The notes under the pieces were generated by a model that saw nothing but the letters and a program-made list of their open reading frames with translations, was not told the DNA's origin and did no database searches. From Rhodococcus maanshanensis NBRC 100610 (lineage in GTDB: Bacteria; Actinomycetota; Actinomycetes; Mycobacteriales; Mycobacteriaceae), in contig NZ_BCXA01000011.1 of NCBI RefSeq assembly GCF_001894865.1, forward strand, positions 1 through 64,000: DNA of 64,000 bases, in the 5' to 3' direction. A program made the translations under genes and the position numbers. Below, in pieces: positions 42,220-51,196 of the stretch. Within the stretch, counting starts at the first letter, position 1. Each line of letters opens with the position of its first letter.

Positions 42220-42861
42220 CTAATGCTCGGCCCCAACCGGCCCGCCGATGCCCGAACGCAGGAAGTCGACGAGCGGCGCCGCCAGGTCCTCTGCCGTTGC
42301 GGGCCCGTGCAGCGGGAACACCGCGGAGGCGAGCAGGATCGAGCCGATCGCCTCGCCCGCCACCTCGAGGTCGACGGCGCCGGGCAGGTCTCCGCGGCGC
42401 ACCCCGGACGCGAGGAACTCCGCGGCGACGTCGCCGAACTGCCCGAACACCCCGAGCAACCGGTCGATGAGCACCGGATCGATCGACGGCGCCTCGAACA
42501 CCACGAAGCGGATCAGTTCCGGTTCCTGCCGTACCAGCTCGTGCAGCCGATCGACGATGCGCCGGTACCGGTCGAAGAACTCGTCGAGGTCCGCCGACCG
42601 CCCGAGCGCGTCATCGACGATCCGCTCCCTGATCAGTTCGAAACCGCGGTCCACCACCGCGTCCAGGACGTCTCGCTTGCTGGTGAAGTAGTTGTAGAAG
42701 GTGCCGTGGCCGACGCCGAGCGCGGCCACGATGTCGGCGACACCGCAGTTCGCATAGCCATCCGCCACGAACACCTGCGCGGCCGCACGGATCAGCTCGC
42801 GGCGTCTCTCCGCACTGCGGCCGCCCGCGGCCCTGTCGTCGGCACCAACGCCGTCGGTCAC
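42220..42861 (-). CDS. TetR family regulator (first of pair)
   Basis: A 213-residue TetR regulator; HTH GVADIVAALGVGHGTFYNYF at about residues 40-60. The GTG at 42861 overlaps the stop of the upstream TetR gene by 4 nt (GTGA), indicating coupling. The ligand-binding part is typical in length. It lies third in a run BVMO-TetR-TetR. Confidence 0.83.
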   Translation of the reverse strand: MTDGVGADDRAAGGRSAERRRELIRAAAQVFVADGYANCGVADIVAALGVGHGTFYNYFTSKRDVLDAVVDRGFELIRERIVDDALGRSADLDEFFDRYRRIVDRLHELVRQEPELIRFVVFEAPSIDPVLIDRLLGVFGQFGDVAAEFLASGVRRGDLPGAVDLEVAGEAIGSILLASAVFPLHGPATAEDLAAPLVDFLRSGIGGPVGAEH

Positions 42862-43580
42862 CTCGCCTGCCCGTCCGCACCCGGTCGGCACAGACCGAAC
42901 GACACCAGCGCGACGATCGTGTCGGTGTACCGCGCCCGGTCCGCGGCACACTGGCCCACCCGCAATCCGCGCAGCAGACCGGGCCAGGTCATGGCGATGA
43001 TGGAATGCCCGACCGCGTTCGTGTCGAGGTCCTTGCGCAGCCAGCCGCCCAGTATCCCGTGCTCGAGCACCTCCGCGACCAGCCCGGCCAACACCTGCTC
43101 ACCACGCATCACCCGGCGGCCGAACTCGTCCTCGATCGCGCTGGCCTCGACCATCAGGAGCTTGAGGACGTTCGGGGAGTCCTCGACCAACCCGAACAGC
43201 GCGTCGGCAAGGGCCCGAATCCGGCCGATCAGCGATTCCAGCGTCTCCGGCGGCTCCAGCAGCGCAGGCGCGTCGACGACGTCGATCAGTTCCCGCAGGC
43301 AGCGGTCCATCACCTGGTCGAGGATCTCGCGCTTGCTGTCGAAGTACCGGTACACGGTGCCGAGGCCGACGCCCGCGCGCTTGGCCACCTGCGCGGCGGT
43401 CGTGGCCTCGTAGCCACGCTCGGCGAACTCCTCGATCGCCGAGGACACGATCTGATCGCGCCTGGACTCGGACAACCCCGGCTGCGGCGGCCGTCCACGC
43501 CGAGCGGGCGCCTCCTCGAGCACCGCGACGAGCGGCTCCGCTTCGCTGGGCGTCGACGGCAAGCCTGGCTCCTTCGGCAT
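42858..43580 (-). CDS. TetR family regulator (second of pair)
   Basis: A 240-residue TetR regulator; HTH TTAAQVAKRAGVGLGTVYRY. The N-terminus has a disordered Pro/Glu-rich lead. ATG 43580 is chosen; a GTG at 43604 would add eight residues. It overlaps the following TetR gene by 4 nt and follows the BVMO gene after 102 nt, so the two repressors may control the monooxygenase, possibly as heteromers; that is inference. Confidence 0.82.
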   Translation of the reverse strand: MPKEPGLPSTPSEAEPLVAVLEEAPARRGRPPQPGLSESRRDQIVSSAIEEFAERGYEATTAAQVAKRAGVGLGTVYRYFDSKREILDQVMDRCLRELIDVVDAPALLEPPETLESLIGRIRALADALFGLVEDSPNVLKLLMVEASAIEDEFGRRVMRGEQVLAGLVAEVLEHGILGGWLRKDLDTNAVGHSIIAMTWPGLLRGLRVGQCAADRARYTDTIVALVSFGLCRPGADGQAR

Positions 43581-43637
43581 CGCGGACTCGGGAACGCACG
43601 ACAATGCGCCCGCATCGGCGGGCGCATATCCGGATTC

Positions 43638-43674
43638 GGTTGGTTACCGATCCATGATCAGGATATTACCAACC
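43638..43674. promoter_or_regulatory. Inverted repeat upstream of tandem TetR genes
   Basis: GGTTGGT (43638-43644) and ACCAACC (43668-43674) pair perfectly, 23 nt apart, in the gap between BVMO stop and TetR start, a locally AT-richer stretch. Candidate autoregulatory operator. Confidence 0.4.
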
Positions 43675-43682
43675 GTCGGACC

Positions 43683-45230
43683 TCAGCCGGTGGTCTCGAC
43701 GACTGCAGCGGCGGTCTCCGCGACGGTCCCGACCAACTCGAAATCGGACGGGTCGAGCCTGCGGGTGCGCAGCCAGTACTGCCAGGTGAACCCGGGCCAG
43801 ATGGTGCGGTTGACGCCCTTGGCGTCGAGGTACCAGCTGACGCAGCCGCCGTTGGTCCACACGCCCTTCGACAGCTTGGCCTGGATGTCCTCGTTGAACC
43901 GGTCCTGCACCTCCGGCCGCACCGCGATCGCCTCCGCGCCGCTGCGGTCGACGAGCGCCATCGCCGCCAGCACGTAGCGGATCTGCTGCTCGATCATGAA
44001 CACCACCGAGTTGTGCCCGAGGGCGGTGTTGGGGCCGAGCAGGAAGAAGGCATTCGGGTAGCCGGCCACGGTGATCCCCAGGTGCGTCTGGATGCCGTGC
44101 TCGTTCCAGTGCGGCACCAGTTCCCGCCCGCCTACGCCCGCGAGGTTCACGCTGTCGAACCCGTCGGTCACGTGGAAGCCGGTCGCGAAGATGATGGCGT
44201 CCGCCTCGCGAACCCGGCCGTCGCCTGCCACGATGCCAGACCCGGTGACCCGCTCGATGCCCTCGCTGATGATCTCGACGTTGGGCTTGGCCAGCGCCGG
44301 GTAGTAGTCGCTTGACCCCAGGATTCGCTTGCACCCGATCCGGTAGTCGGGCGTGAGCTTCCGTTGCAGCGCCGGATCGGCGATGCTGCGCGCGATGTTC
44401 TTCTTCGCGATCCGCTCCAGCGGCCGCATCAGATTCGAGTGGCCGTTGAGTCCGATCGCCAACGCTTCCGACACCCAGTAGATGCCGTCGCGGAATGCCC
44501 TCCGGACCGGCGGCACCAGGCCGAAGACCCGCCGCATCCGTGTGCCGATCGTGAGGTTCTTACGGGGCACCACCCACGCCGGGGTGCGCTGGTAGAGCTG
44601 CAGGTCGGCCACCGCGTCGACGATCTCGGGCACGAACTGGACGGCGCTGGCGCCGGTGCCGATCACCGCCACCCGCTTGCCTGCGAGGTCGTAGCCGTGG
44701 TCCCACCGGGCGGAGTGGAACGCGACACCGCCGAAGTCCGCCATCCCCGGCAGGTCGGGGACGTTCGGGACGTGCAGCGCGCCGACGCCGGCGACGAGGT
44801 ACTGCGCGACGTAGTCGTCGCCCTCCTCGGTCCGGACGTGCCAGCGGTTCTCCGTCTCGTCCCAGTACCCTCCGTCGACGGTGCGCCCGAAATGGGTCTT
44901 GGCCCGCAGCCCGTACTTGTCGGCGAGACCGCGGAGGTAGGCGAAGATCTCCTCCTGTCCGGACCACAGCTCGGACCAGCCGGGGTTCGGCTCGAAGGAG
45001 AACGAGTACATGTGCGACGGCACGTCGCAGGCGCAGCCGGGATAGGTGTTCTCCCGCCAGGTGCCGCCGACCTCGTCGGCCTTCTCGAGGATGACGAAGT
45101 CCGAGCGGCCCGCCTTGAGCAGCTGGATCGCCATGCCCATCCCGGAGAAGCCCGCGCCGATGATGAGCACCCGGGACCGGTGCGGCGTCCTGGCCGCACC
45201 GCCGCGTGTGTCCGCCGTCTGTGATGCCAT
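43683..45230 (-). CDS. Baeyer-Villiger-type flavin monooxygenase
   Basis: A 515-residue class B flavoprotein monooxygenase. FAD motif GAGFSG at residues 25-30, NADPH motif VIGTGASA near 189-196, and the BVMO fingerprint F166-G-G-V-A-F-H-S-A-R-W176, which fits FxGxxxHxxxW exactly. Such enzymes insert oxygen into ketones (to esters) using NADPH and O2; substrate unknown. Actinobacterial relatives are often controlled by TetR proteins, and two follow on the same strand. Confidence 0.9.
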   Translation of the reverse strand: MASQTADTRGGAARTPHRSRVLIIGAGFSGMGMAIQLLKAGRSDFVILEKADEVGGTWRENTYPGCACDVPSHMYSFSFEPNPGWSELWSGQEEIFAYLRGLADKYGLRAKTHFGRTVDGGYWDETENRWHVRTEEGDDYVAQYLVAGVGALHVPNVPDLPGMADFGGVAFHSARWDHGYDLAGKRVAVIGTGASAVQFVPEIVDAVADLQLYQRTPAWVVPRKNLTIGTRMRRVFGLVPPVRRAFRDGIYWVSEALAIGLNGHSNLMRPLERIAKKNIARSIADPALQRKLTPDYRIGCKRILGSSDYYPALAKPNVEIISEGIERVTGSGIVAGDGRVREADAIIFATGFHVTDGFDSVNLAGVGGRELVPHWNEHGIQTHLGITVAGYPNAFFLLGPNTALGHNSVVFMIEQQIRYVLAAMALVDRSGAEAIAVRPEVQDRFNEDIQAKLSKGVWTNGGCVSWYLDAKGVNRTIWPGFTWQYWLRTRRLDPSDFELVGTVAETAAAVVETTG

Positions 45231-45342
45231 GTCCGACCTCGACTATCCGGTACCTACCGTCAGACTAACCCGGCGTGACGGCGCCCACTATTGCGTCGCC
45301 GGGCCGAAACGCCGCAGGCAGAGCGGCCCGATCCCGCCGCGC

Positions 45343-45358
45343 CGTGACTACAGTCACG
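45343..45358 (+). promoter_or_regulatory. Palindrome covering -10 box of ppk2 gene
   Basis: CGTGACT-AC-AGTCACG, perfect 7-nt arms, contains TACAGT (45349-45354), the -10 box 6 nt before ATG 45361. An operator directly over a leaderless promoter. Confidence 0.5.
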
Positions 45359-45360
45359 AC

Positions 45361-46230
45361 ATGGCCAAGCTTCCGAAGAATCCAGTCGAAAACTGGGAGA
45401 TCCCCGCGGTCGAGGCGCTGCGGGCGACGCCGGACACCCGAGTTGCCGACATCCAGACCAAGGGCACCCCGGGCTTCGTCGGCGACAAGGCGCTCGGCGA
45501 GCGATTGCTCGAGGAACGCGGCGCCCGACTGTCCGCCCTCCAGGAGCTGCTGTACGCCAACGGAAGGTCCGGCGACACCCGCTCGGTGCTGCTGGTGCTG
45601 CAGGGCATGGACACCGCGGGCAAGGGCGGAATGCTCCGGCACGTGATCGGCCACGTGGACCCGCAGGGTGTCGACCACGCCTCCTTCGGCGTCCCGACCG
45701 CCGAGGAGAAGCGTCACGACTACCTGTGGCGTATCCGCAAGGCCCTGCCGAGGAAGGGACAGCTCGGCGTCTTCGACCGGTCCCACTACGAGGACGTGCT
45801 GGTGGTGCGGGTGCACAACCTGGTGCCACCGGATGTGTGGGAGCCGCGCTACGAGGAGATCAACACGTTCGAGCGGGAACTGGTCGAATCCGGTACGACG
45901 ATCGTCAAGGTGGCGATGTTCGTGTCGCTGGACGAGCAGAAGGCCCGCCTGGCGGAACGGCTCGAGCGGCCCGACAAGTACTGGAAGTTCAACCCGGGTG
46001 ACATCACCGAGCGCGGCTTCTGGCCGGAGTATCAGAAGGCGTACCAGGCCATGCTCGACCGGACCTCCACCGAGCACGCGCCCTGGCACGTGGTGCCCTG
46101 CGACCGCAAGTGGTACAGCAGGCTGGCCGTCACCGAACTGCTCATCGACGCACTGGAGAATCTCGACCTCGACTGGCCACCGGCCGATTTCGACATCGAG
46201 GTGGAGAAGGCCCGGCTCGCCGAGTCCTAG
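45361..46230 (+). CDS. ppk2: Polyphosphate kinase 2 family protein
   Basis: A 289-residue PPK2-family kinase that transfers phosphate between polyphosphate and nucleotides. Walker A G82-M-D-T-A-G-K-G-G, Walker B F138-D-R-S-H-Y-E-D, and the lid region with KYWKFNPGD and Arg residues. Members of this length (class I/III single-domain) usually make NDP or NTP from polyP; direction and nucleotide are not visible. It starts leaderless under a palindrome that could bind a regulator. Confidence 0.88.
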   Translation: MAKLPKNPVENWEIPAVEALRATPDTRVADIQTKGTPGFVGDKALGERLLEERGARLSALQELLYANGRSGDTRSVLLVLQGMDTAGKGGMLRHVIGHVDPQGVDHASFGVPTAEEKRHDYLWRIRKALPRKGQLGVFDRSHYEDVLVVRVHNLVPPDVWEPRYEEINTFERELVESGTTIVKVAMFVSLDEQKARLAERLERPDKYWKFNPGDITERGFWPEYQKAYQAMLDRTSTEHAPWHVVPCDRKWYSRLAVTELLIDALENLDLDWPPADFDIEVEKARLAES

Positions 46231-46243
46231 GGGCTCGCGAGTT

Positions 46244-46465
46244 CTAAGGGAAGTGCGGCGTGTCCCGGCCCAGCTTGTGATCGTGATGAATGGTGCCGCC
46301 GACCACGACGACGGCCGTCGTGATCACCAGCACCAGTGCTGACCCCGCGACGATGGCCCAGCCTGGGTGCCCGGACCCAGCCGCCACCAGGAACATCCCC
46401 AGGGTGAGCGCGGTGAGCAGGACGCCGCCGAAGCCGACCCACCCGGCGAAAATGTTCAGACTCAT
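46244..46465 (-). CDS. Small membrane protein, paralogue 1
   Basis: A 73-residue protein with two membrane spans (about 7-28 and 34-56) and a C-terminal HDHKLGRDTPHFP. The spans GWAIVAGSALVLV and tail resemble those of the neighbouring gene at 46503-46841, so the two are paralogues. Function unknown. Purine-rich GAGGAG precedes ATG 46465 on the minus strand. Confidence 0.65.
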   Translation of the reverse strand: MSLNIFAGWVGFGGVLLTALTLGMFLVAAGSGHPGWAIVAGSALVLVITTAVVVVGGTIHHDHKLGRDTPHFP

Positions 46466-46502
46466 CGCTGACTCCTCTCGACCGGTGGCGTCCCCTTTGT
46501 CG

Positions 46503-46841
46503 TCATCGCACGGGCCAGCGGTCGCCGCCTGGCAGCGGGAACCGAGGGGTGTGCTGGTGCACTCGTCGATCGTGGACCACGGCGCTGCTGACGATGCTCG
46601 AACCGATCAGCACACAGCCCACGCAGACCAGGGCCGCAACGATCGCCCAGCCGGTGAAGCCCGATGCCGCCGCTACCACGCTCAGCGCGAACGTGAGGAG
46701 GGCGACGAGTCCGAGGGCGTAGCCGATCCACTCGGAGAACAGGCTCAGTTTCTCGGGGAATCGACGCACCCGCCCCGGGAACTGTCGCATCTGATCAGAG
46801 AACATATTCAGCCTCATGTCGGCGAACAGATTCTGGAACAT
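46503..46841 (-). CDS. Small membrane protein, paralogue 2
   Basis: A 112-residue protein: a charged N-terminal part (MFQNLFADMRLNMFSDQMR), two membrane spans (about 41-60 and 65-88, the latter GWAIVAALVCVGCVL) and the tail HDRRVHQHTPRFP. GAGGAGGAG precedes ATG 46841. The shared GWAIVA span and TP-x-FP tail with the next gene suggest tandem duplication. Function unknown. Confidence 0.68.
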   Translation of the reverse strand: MFQNLFADMRLNMFSDQMRQFPGRVRRFPEKLSLFSEWIGYALGLVALLTFALSVVAAASGFTGWAIVAALVCVGCVLIGSSIVSSAVVHDRRVHQHTPRFPLPGGDRWPVR

Positions 46842-46915
46842 GCTCACTCCTCCTCGACTCGAGGATCGACCTTTGTGTTCGACGCTACGCCCGGTGCTCG
46901 AGCCTCGACAAGGCG

Positions 46916-47482
46916 TCAGAAGGGCTCGACCGGTTGCGGCATCTGGGTGAACTTGCCGACGATCGCAGCGCAGAACCAGTGCAGGTCCGCCGGTCCGCGA
47001 CTGGTGACCAGGTTCCGATCCACCACGACCTTCTCGTTCACGTGGCTCCCGCCCGCGTTGATGATGTCGGTGCGCAGGCTCGGCCAGCTGGTCAGGGTCC
47101 GACCGCCGACCACGTCCGCATCGAGCAAAATCCACGGACCGTGTCCGATCGCGCCGACCGGCTTGCCCACGTGCACGAAGTGCCGGACGAACGCGACCGC
47201 GTGGTCATCGACCCGGAGCCGGTCCGGGTTCATCGTGCCGCCGGGCAGGATCAGGCCGTCGAAATCGTCGACGCTCGCGCGCGAGACCACCAGATCGACC
47301 GGAAACCGGTCGGCGGGCTGCACGTCTCCTCGGAACGCCTGGATCTCCCCCGGCTCGAGGGAGATCAGCGTCACCGCGGCGCCCGCCTCCTCGACCGCGC
47401 GCCGCGGCTCGATCAGCTCGTCCTGTTCGACCCCGTCTGTTGCCAGGATCGCCACCCGGTGACCCTCGAGTTGCCTAGACAT
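46916..47482 (-). CDS. PfpI/DJ-1 family protein lacking nucleophile Cys
   Basis: A 188-residue member of the PfpI (type 1 glutamine amidotransferase-like) family: GHRVAILATDGVEQDEL at the N-terminus, the general acid Glu region, and FDGLILPGGTMNPDRLR. The nucleophile elbow, normally A-I-C-H-G-P-W, reads A-I-G-H-G-P-W, so the catalytic Cys is Gly. The only Cys is near the C-terminus (HWFCAAIVG). Protease or deglycase activity is therefore unlikely by the usual mechanism. AAGGAG precedes ATG 47482. Confidence 0.8.
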   Translation of the reverse strand: MSRQLEGHRVAILATDGVEQDELIEPRRAVEEAGAAVTLISLEPGEIQAFRGDVQPADRFPVDLVVSRASVDDFDGLILPGGTMNPDRLRVDDHAVAFVRHFVHVGKPVGAIGHGPWILLDADVVGGRTLTSWPSLRTDIINAGGSHVNEKVVVDRNLVTSRGPADLHWFCAAIVGKFTQMPQPVEPF

Positions 47483-47612
47483 GGCCCCGACTCCTTCTGC
47501 GCTCGCCTGCCGCGCCCGGATCTCCCCGGGCACCCGCCACCGCAGCGAACGCACCCGGGCATGCACCGAGTATGGCGCTCGATCGGGACGACGACCAGGG
47601 GTGGTCCCGGCG

Positions 47613-48671
47613 TCAGCTCACCAGCAGGACACCCACCAGCGCGATCGACGCCACCCAGACGGTCGACACGCTCGCCAGCACGAAGGGACGAGGGCCGACC
47701 TCGCGGATGACCGCCAGGCGCACCCCGGCACCGAGGGCGAACATCGCGGCGGTGAGCAGCGCCGTCTGTGCCAGCCCGGCAACGGCCAGGACGGAACCGG
47801 GCAACAGTCCGGTCGACCGAAGGCCCACACAGGCGATGAAGGCCAGCACGAACAGCGGCACCAGTGGCGGACGCTGCGCCGAGTCGGCGGCACCGGCAGG
47901 CCTGCGCCTGCTGCGCACGCTCAGGTAGGCCATCACCGGGGCGAGCATCAGCACCCGGGCGAGCTTGACGACGGTTGCGACGGCCAGCGCGGCGCCTCCG
48001 ATCGCCCCTCCGGCGGCGACCACCTGCGCGACCTCGTGGATGGCGCCGCCCGCCCACATCCCCGCGGCCCGGTCGCTGAGCCCCATCACGCCCGACAGCA
48101 GCGGGATCGCCGGGATCATCAGGGTGCCGAAGATGACCACGAGGGCGACCGCGGTGAGCAGTTCCTCCTCGCGGGCGTCGACGACCCCGTCCGCGGCCGC
48201 GACCGCCGCCGCGCCGCAGATCGAGAATCCGCAGGCGATCAGCACCCGCTGGGTCCACGACAGTCCGAGCAGCTTGCCCGCGTACATCGTCCCGGCCATG
48301 CCGAGGCACACGATCGCGACGACAACCGCGATGACGCCCCAGCCGAGCCCGAGGATGTCACTGAACATGAGCTGCAGCCCGAGCAGCGCGATACCGACCC
48401 GGAGCAGGCGCTTGGACGAGAAGGCCAACCCAGGGCGAAACCTCGGCGCGATCGTGAACAGGTTCGCCACCAGCGCCCCAGCCACGATCGCGATCAGCAT
48501 CGGGCTCACCGTCGGCACCAGCCGCCCGACCCCCATCGCGACCAGCGTGCCGACGACACTGAGCGCGATGCCGGGAAGGACCTCGGTCAGCTCGTTGCCC
48601 GGCCGCACGGGCGGCATCTCCGCTGCTGCCCGGTCGCGAACGAGATTCGACCCGCTCAGTTCTCTGCTCAT
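47613..48671 (-). CDS. YeiH-family putative sulfate/anion exporter
   Basis: A 352-residue membrane protein of the UPF0324/YeiH family with about ten spans. Family segments are LRVGIALLGLQL, the ACGFSICGAAAVAAADGVV loop and GAIHEVAQVVAAG. It has been linked to sulfite/taurine-type sulfur flux in some bacteria, but the substrate is not proven. It is divergent from a LysR gene, an arrangement common for this family. Confidence 0.85.
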   Translation of the reverse strand: MSRELSGSNLVRDRAAAEMPPVRPGNELTEVLPGIALSVVGTLVAMGVGRLVPTVSPMLIAIVAGALVANLFTIAPRFRPGLAFSSKRLLRVGIALLGLQLMFSDILGLGWGVIAVVVAIVCLGMAGTMYAGKLLGLSWTQRVLIACGFSICGAAAVAAADGVVDAREEELLTAVALVVIFGTLMIPAIPLLSGVMGLSDRAAGMWAGGAIHEVAQVVAAGGAIGGAALAVATVVKLARVLMLAPVMAYLSVRSRRRPAGAADSAQRPPLVPLFVLAFIACVGLRSTGLLPGSVLAVAGLAQTALLTAAMFALGAGVRLAVIREVGPRPFVLASVSTVWVASIALVGVLLVS

Positions 48672-48727
48672 GCATCGACTGTCCGTTACCCGAGCTAAGT
48701 ACGGTAGCCGTCAATCCGCCAACACCT

Positions 48728-48744
48728 CATATCGATGCGATATG
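48728..48744. promoter_or_regulatory. LysR-type operator between yeiH-like and LysR genes
   Basis: CATATC-N5-GATATG, perfect 6-nt arms containing a T-N11-A pattern, in the 101-nt divergent region; GCAATTGC follows directly. Candidate site for the LysR product. Confidence 0.5.
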
Positions 48745-48772
48745 GCAATTGCAATGGGCATACCATGCGCGT

Positions 48773-49684
48773 ATGACCCGACGTTGGCCCGAGATGGGCG
48801 TCCTCGAACTGCTCGTCGGTGTCGACGACCACGGGAGCCTCAGCGCCGCCAGCCGGATCGCCGGTATCGCGCAGCCGAACGCCAGCCGTTCCATGAAGCA
48901 ACTCGAGCGACAGTTCGGAATGCCCCTGCTGCAGCGCAAGCCGACCGGTTCGACGCTGACGCCCCAGGGGACGGTCATCGCGCACTGGGCACGCCAGGTC
49001 CTCGCGGACGCAAGCCAAATGCTCGACGTGGCCGAGGGGATGCGCGCCGAGCGCTCGGCGGAGCTGACCATCGGCGCCAGCATGACCGTTGCCGAGCACC
49101 TGATGCCGGGCTGGCTGGGCCGGTTTCGGGGCTTGAATCCCGATGTGACGATCCATCTGCAGGTCCGGAACTCGGCCCAGGTGTTCGACTGTGTCACCGA
49201 TGGCACCTGCGACGTCGGGTTCGTCGAATCCCCCTCGGTCCCGTCCTCGCTGCACAGCATCACCGTCGCGCGCGATCAGCTGGTCGTGGTCGTCCCCCCC
49301 GACCATCCATGGACCCGCAGGCGTCGGCCGCTGACCATCGCCGAGCTCGCCGCCACCTCGCTCCTGGTCCGCGAGCCCGGCTCGGGCACGAGAACCACGC
49401 TCGACCTGGCCCTGCAGGAGTACGAGCGCGCGTCGCCGATCCTCGAACTGGGCAGTGCCGCCGCCATCCGGACGAGCGTGCTCGGCGGGGTTGGTCCCGC
49501 CGTCCTCAGCACGCTCGCGGTCGAGGAGCAGGTGAGATCCGGTGAGCTGCGAGTGATCCACGTCGACGGCCTCGAACTCGGCCGTACCCTCCGGGCCGTG
49601 TGGCGCCCTCCCCGTCAACTCGACGGGCCCGCAGGCGATCTCGTGCGACTGGTGCGGCGGACCGCGCAGCAGCGAACCGACTGA
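48773..49684 (+). CDS. LysR family regulator, divergent to exporter
   Basis: A 303-residue LysR regulator; HTH LSAASRIAGIAQPNASRSMK at about residues 23-42, ligand domain from about 92. ATG 48773 is used, since the eight extra codons from 48749 precede the domain and would run over the operator region. It likely controls the divergent YeiH-type exporter. Confidence 0.87.
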   Translation: MTRRWPEMGVLELLVGVDDHGSLSAASRIAGIAQPNASRSMKQLERQFGMPLLQRKPTGSTLTPQGTVIAHWARQVLADASQMLDVAEGMRAERSAELTIGASMTVAEHLMPGWLGRFRGLNPDVTIHLQVRNSAQVFDCVTDGTCDVGFVESPSVPSSLHSITVARDQLVVVVPPDHPWTRRRRPLTIAELAATSLLVREPGSGTRTTLDLALQEYERASPILELGSAAAIRTSVLGGVGPAVLSTLAVEEQVRSGELRVIHVDGLELGRTLRAVWRPPRQLDGPAGDLVRLVRRTAQQRTD

Positions 49685-49818
49685 GTCTCCCACTGAGCGC
49701 CACCCACCCCAGGGGTCGAGGTGTTCCCCCTCGGGTGCAGGAAGGTCACCCCAAGGGTCCTGGTCCGGTTCGGATTCGCGGACGAGTGTGGGGGTGTCCG
49801 GTATTCGGGAGTATCACC

Positions 49819-51168
49819 ATGAATCGCCACACAAACGCCGTCGTCATCGGCGGCAGCATCGCCGGCCTGCTCGCGTCCCGCGTCCTGGCGGACCACTTCG
49901 ACACGGTCACGATCTTCGAGAAGGATCGCCTGGTCGACAACGCCGAGCCGCGTATCGGGGTCCCCCAGGGCCGCCACGTCCACAGCATCTGGAAACGGGG
50001 CCTGACCCTGATGGAGGAGTCCTTCCCCGGCCTCACCTCCGAACTGGTCGAGGGCGGATCGGCCGAGGTCGAGATGACGAAGGACTTCGCCTGGTACCAC
50101 CGCGGCGTGTGGAAGCTGCGGGTACCGAGCGGCATCCGCATCACCTGTCAGACGCGACCGTTCCTCGAATGGCACATCCGCAGGCGGGTTCGCCAGATCT
50201 CCAACGTCAGTCTCGTCGATCGGTGCACCGTCAAACGATTCGCCGCCGATACCGGACGGGTCACAGGGGTGGTGATCCAGTCGCACCGGGCCGGCGCCGC
50301 CGAGGAGACTGTCGCCGCCGACCTGGTGGTCGACGCGAGCGGTCGCGGTTCCCGGACGCCGCACTGGCTCGAGGAAATGGGGTACGAACGACCGGCGATG
50401 TCGGTCATCGACGTCGATGTCGGCTATGCGACGCGGTTCTACGCCCGACCGCCGCTCGAGGAGCACCCGTGGAATGCACTGATCATCGCGCCGACGCCCC
50501 CACACGGAACCCGCTTGGGCGTCGTGTTCCCCGTGGAAGGTCAGCGATGGATCGTCATGCTCGGAGGCTGGAACGGGGACCACCCGCCGCGCGACGATGA
50601 CGGACTTCTCGAGTTCGCGCGCAGCCTCGAAGCACCCGACATCTACACGTTCATGCGTGACGCGGAGCCCTTGACGCCGAGCGTTGGGTACAGGTTTCGC
50701 GCCAACACCCGGCGGTATTACGAACGGATGCACCGCTTCCCGGGAGGTCTGATCGTGCTCGGCGACAGCCTGTGCAGCTTCAACCCGATCTACGGCCAGG
50801 GAATGACGACCAGCGCCCTTGACGCGATGACGTTGCGAGAATGCCTCGAACGGGGAGCCCACAAGGGTGACAGCCTCGATGCAATCGCCAACCGCTTCCG
50901 GAAGAAGGTGCCGCGCAGGCTCGAAGCGCCGTGGCGGATGGCCGCCGGGGAGGACATGAACTGGCCTGGGACACACGGCGATGCGCCGTTCGGCACCCCC
51001 TTGATGAACTGGTACTTCGGCAGGGTCCATGCCCTCGCTGCGCGCGATCCGCAGGTGCTGGTCCGATTCGTGCGTGTGGCCAACATGATCGATTCGCCGG
51101 TCCGGATTTTCCACCCGAGGGTCCTGGCGCCGGTCCTCACCCGTTCAGCGCGGGTCGGTCGCGCCTGA
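49819..51168 (+). CDS. FAD-dependent oxidoreductase / hydroxylase-like
   Basis: A 449-residue flavoprotein. GGSIAG (residues 11-16) with downstream Glu (TIFEKDRL) binds FAD; ASGRGSRTPHWL and VLGDSLCSFNPIYGQGM are the second and third FAD motifs of the p-hydroxybenzoate hydroxylase/geranylgeranyl reductase superfamily. The substrate is unknown. Upstream, 134 nt contain several C/G-rich short palindromes but no clear promoter. It converges on the alcohol dehydrogenase gene. Confidence 0.82.
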   Translation: MNRHTNAVVIGGSIAGLLASRVLADHFDTVTIFEKDRLVDNAEPRIGVPQGRHVHSIWKRGLTLMEESFPGLTSELVEGGSAEVEMTKDFAWYHRGVWKLRVPSGIRITCQTRPFLEWHIRRRVRQISNVSLVDRCTVKRFAADTGRVTGVVIQSHRAGAAEETVAADLVVDASGRGSRTPHWLEEMGYERPAMSVIDVDVGYATRFYARPPLEEHPWNALIIAPTPPHGTRLGVVFPVEGQRWIVMLGGWNGDHPPRDDDGLLEFARSLEAPDIYTFMRDAEPLTPSVGYRFRANTRRYYERMHRFPGGLIVLGDSLCSFNPIYGQGMTTSALDAMTLRECLERGAHKGDSLDAIANRFRKKVPRRLEAPWRMAAGEDMNWPGTHGDAPFGTPLMNWYFGRVHALAARDPQVLVRFVRVANMIDSPVRIFHPRVLAPVLTRSARVGRA

Positions 51169-51196
51169 CCGGTCTGACGCTCCCGACGGTGCCCGG

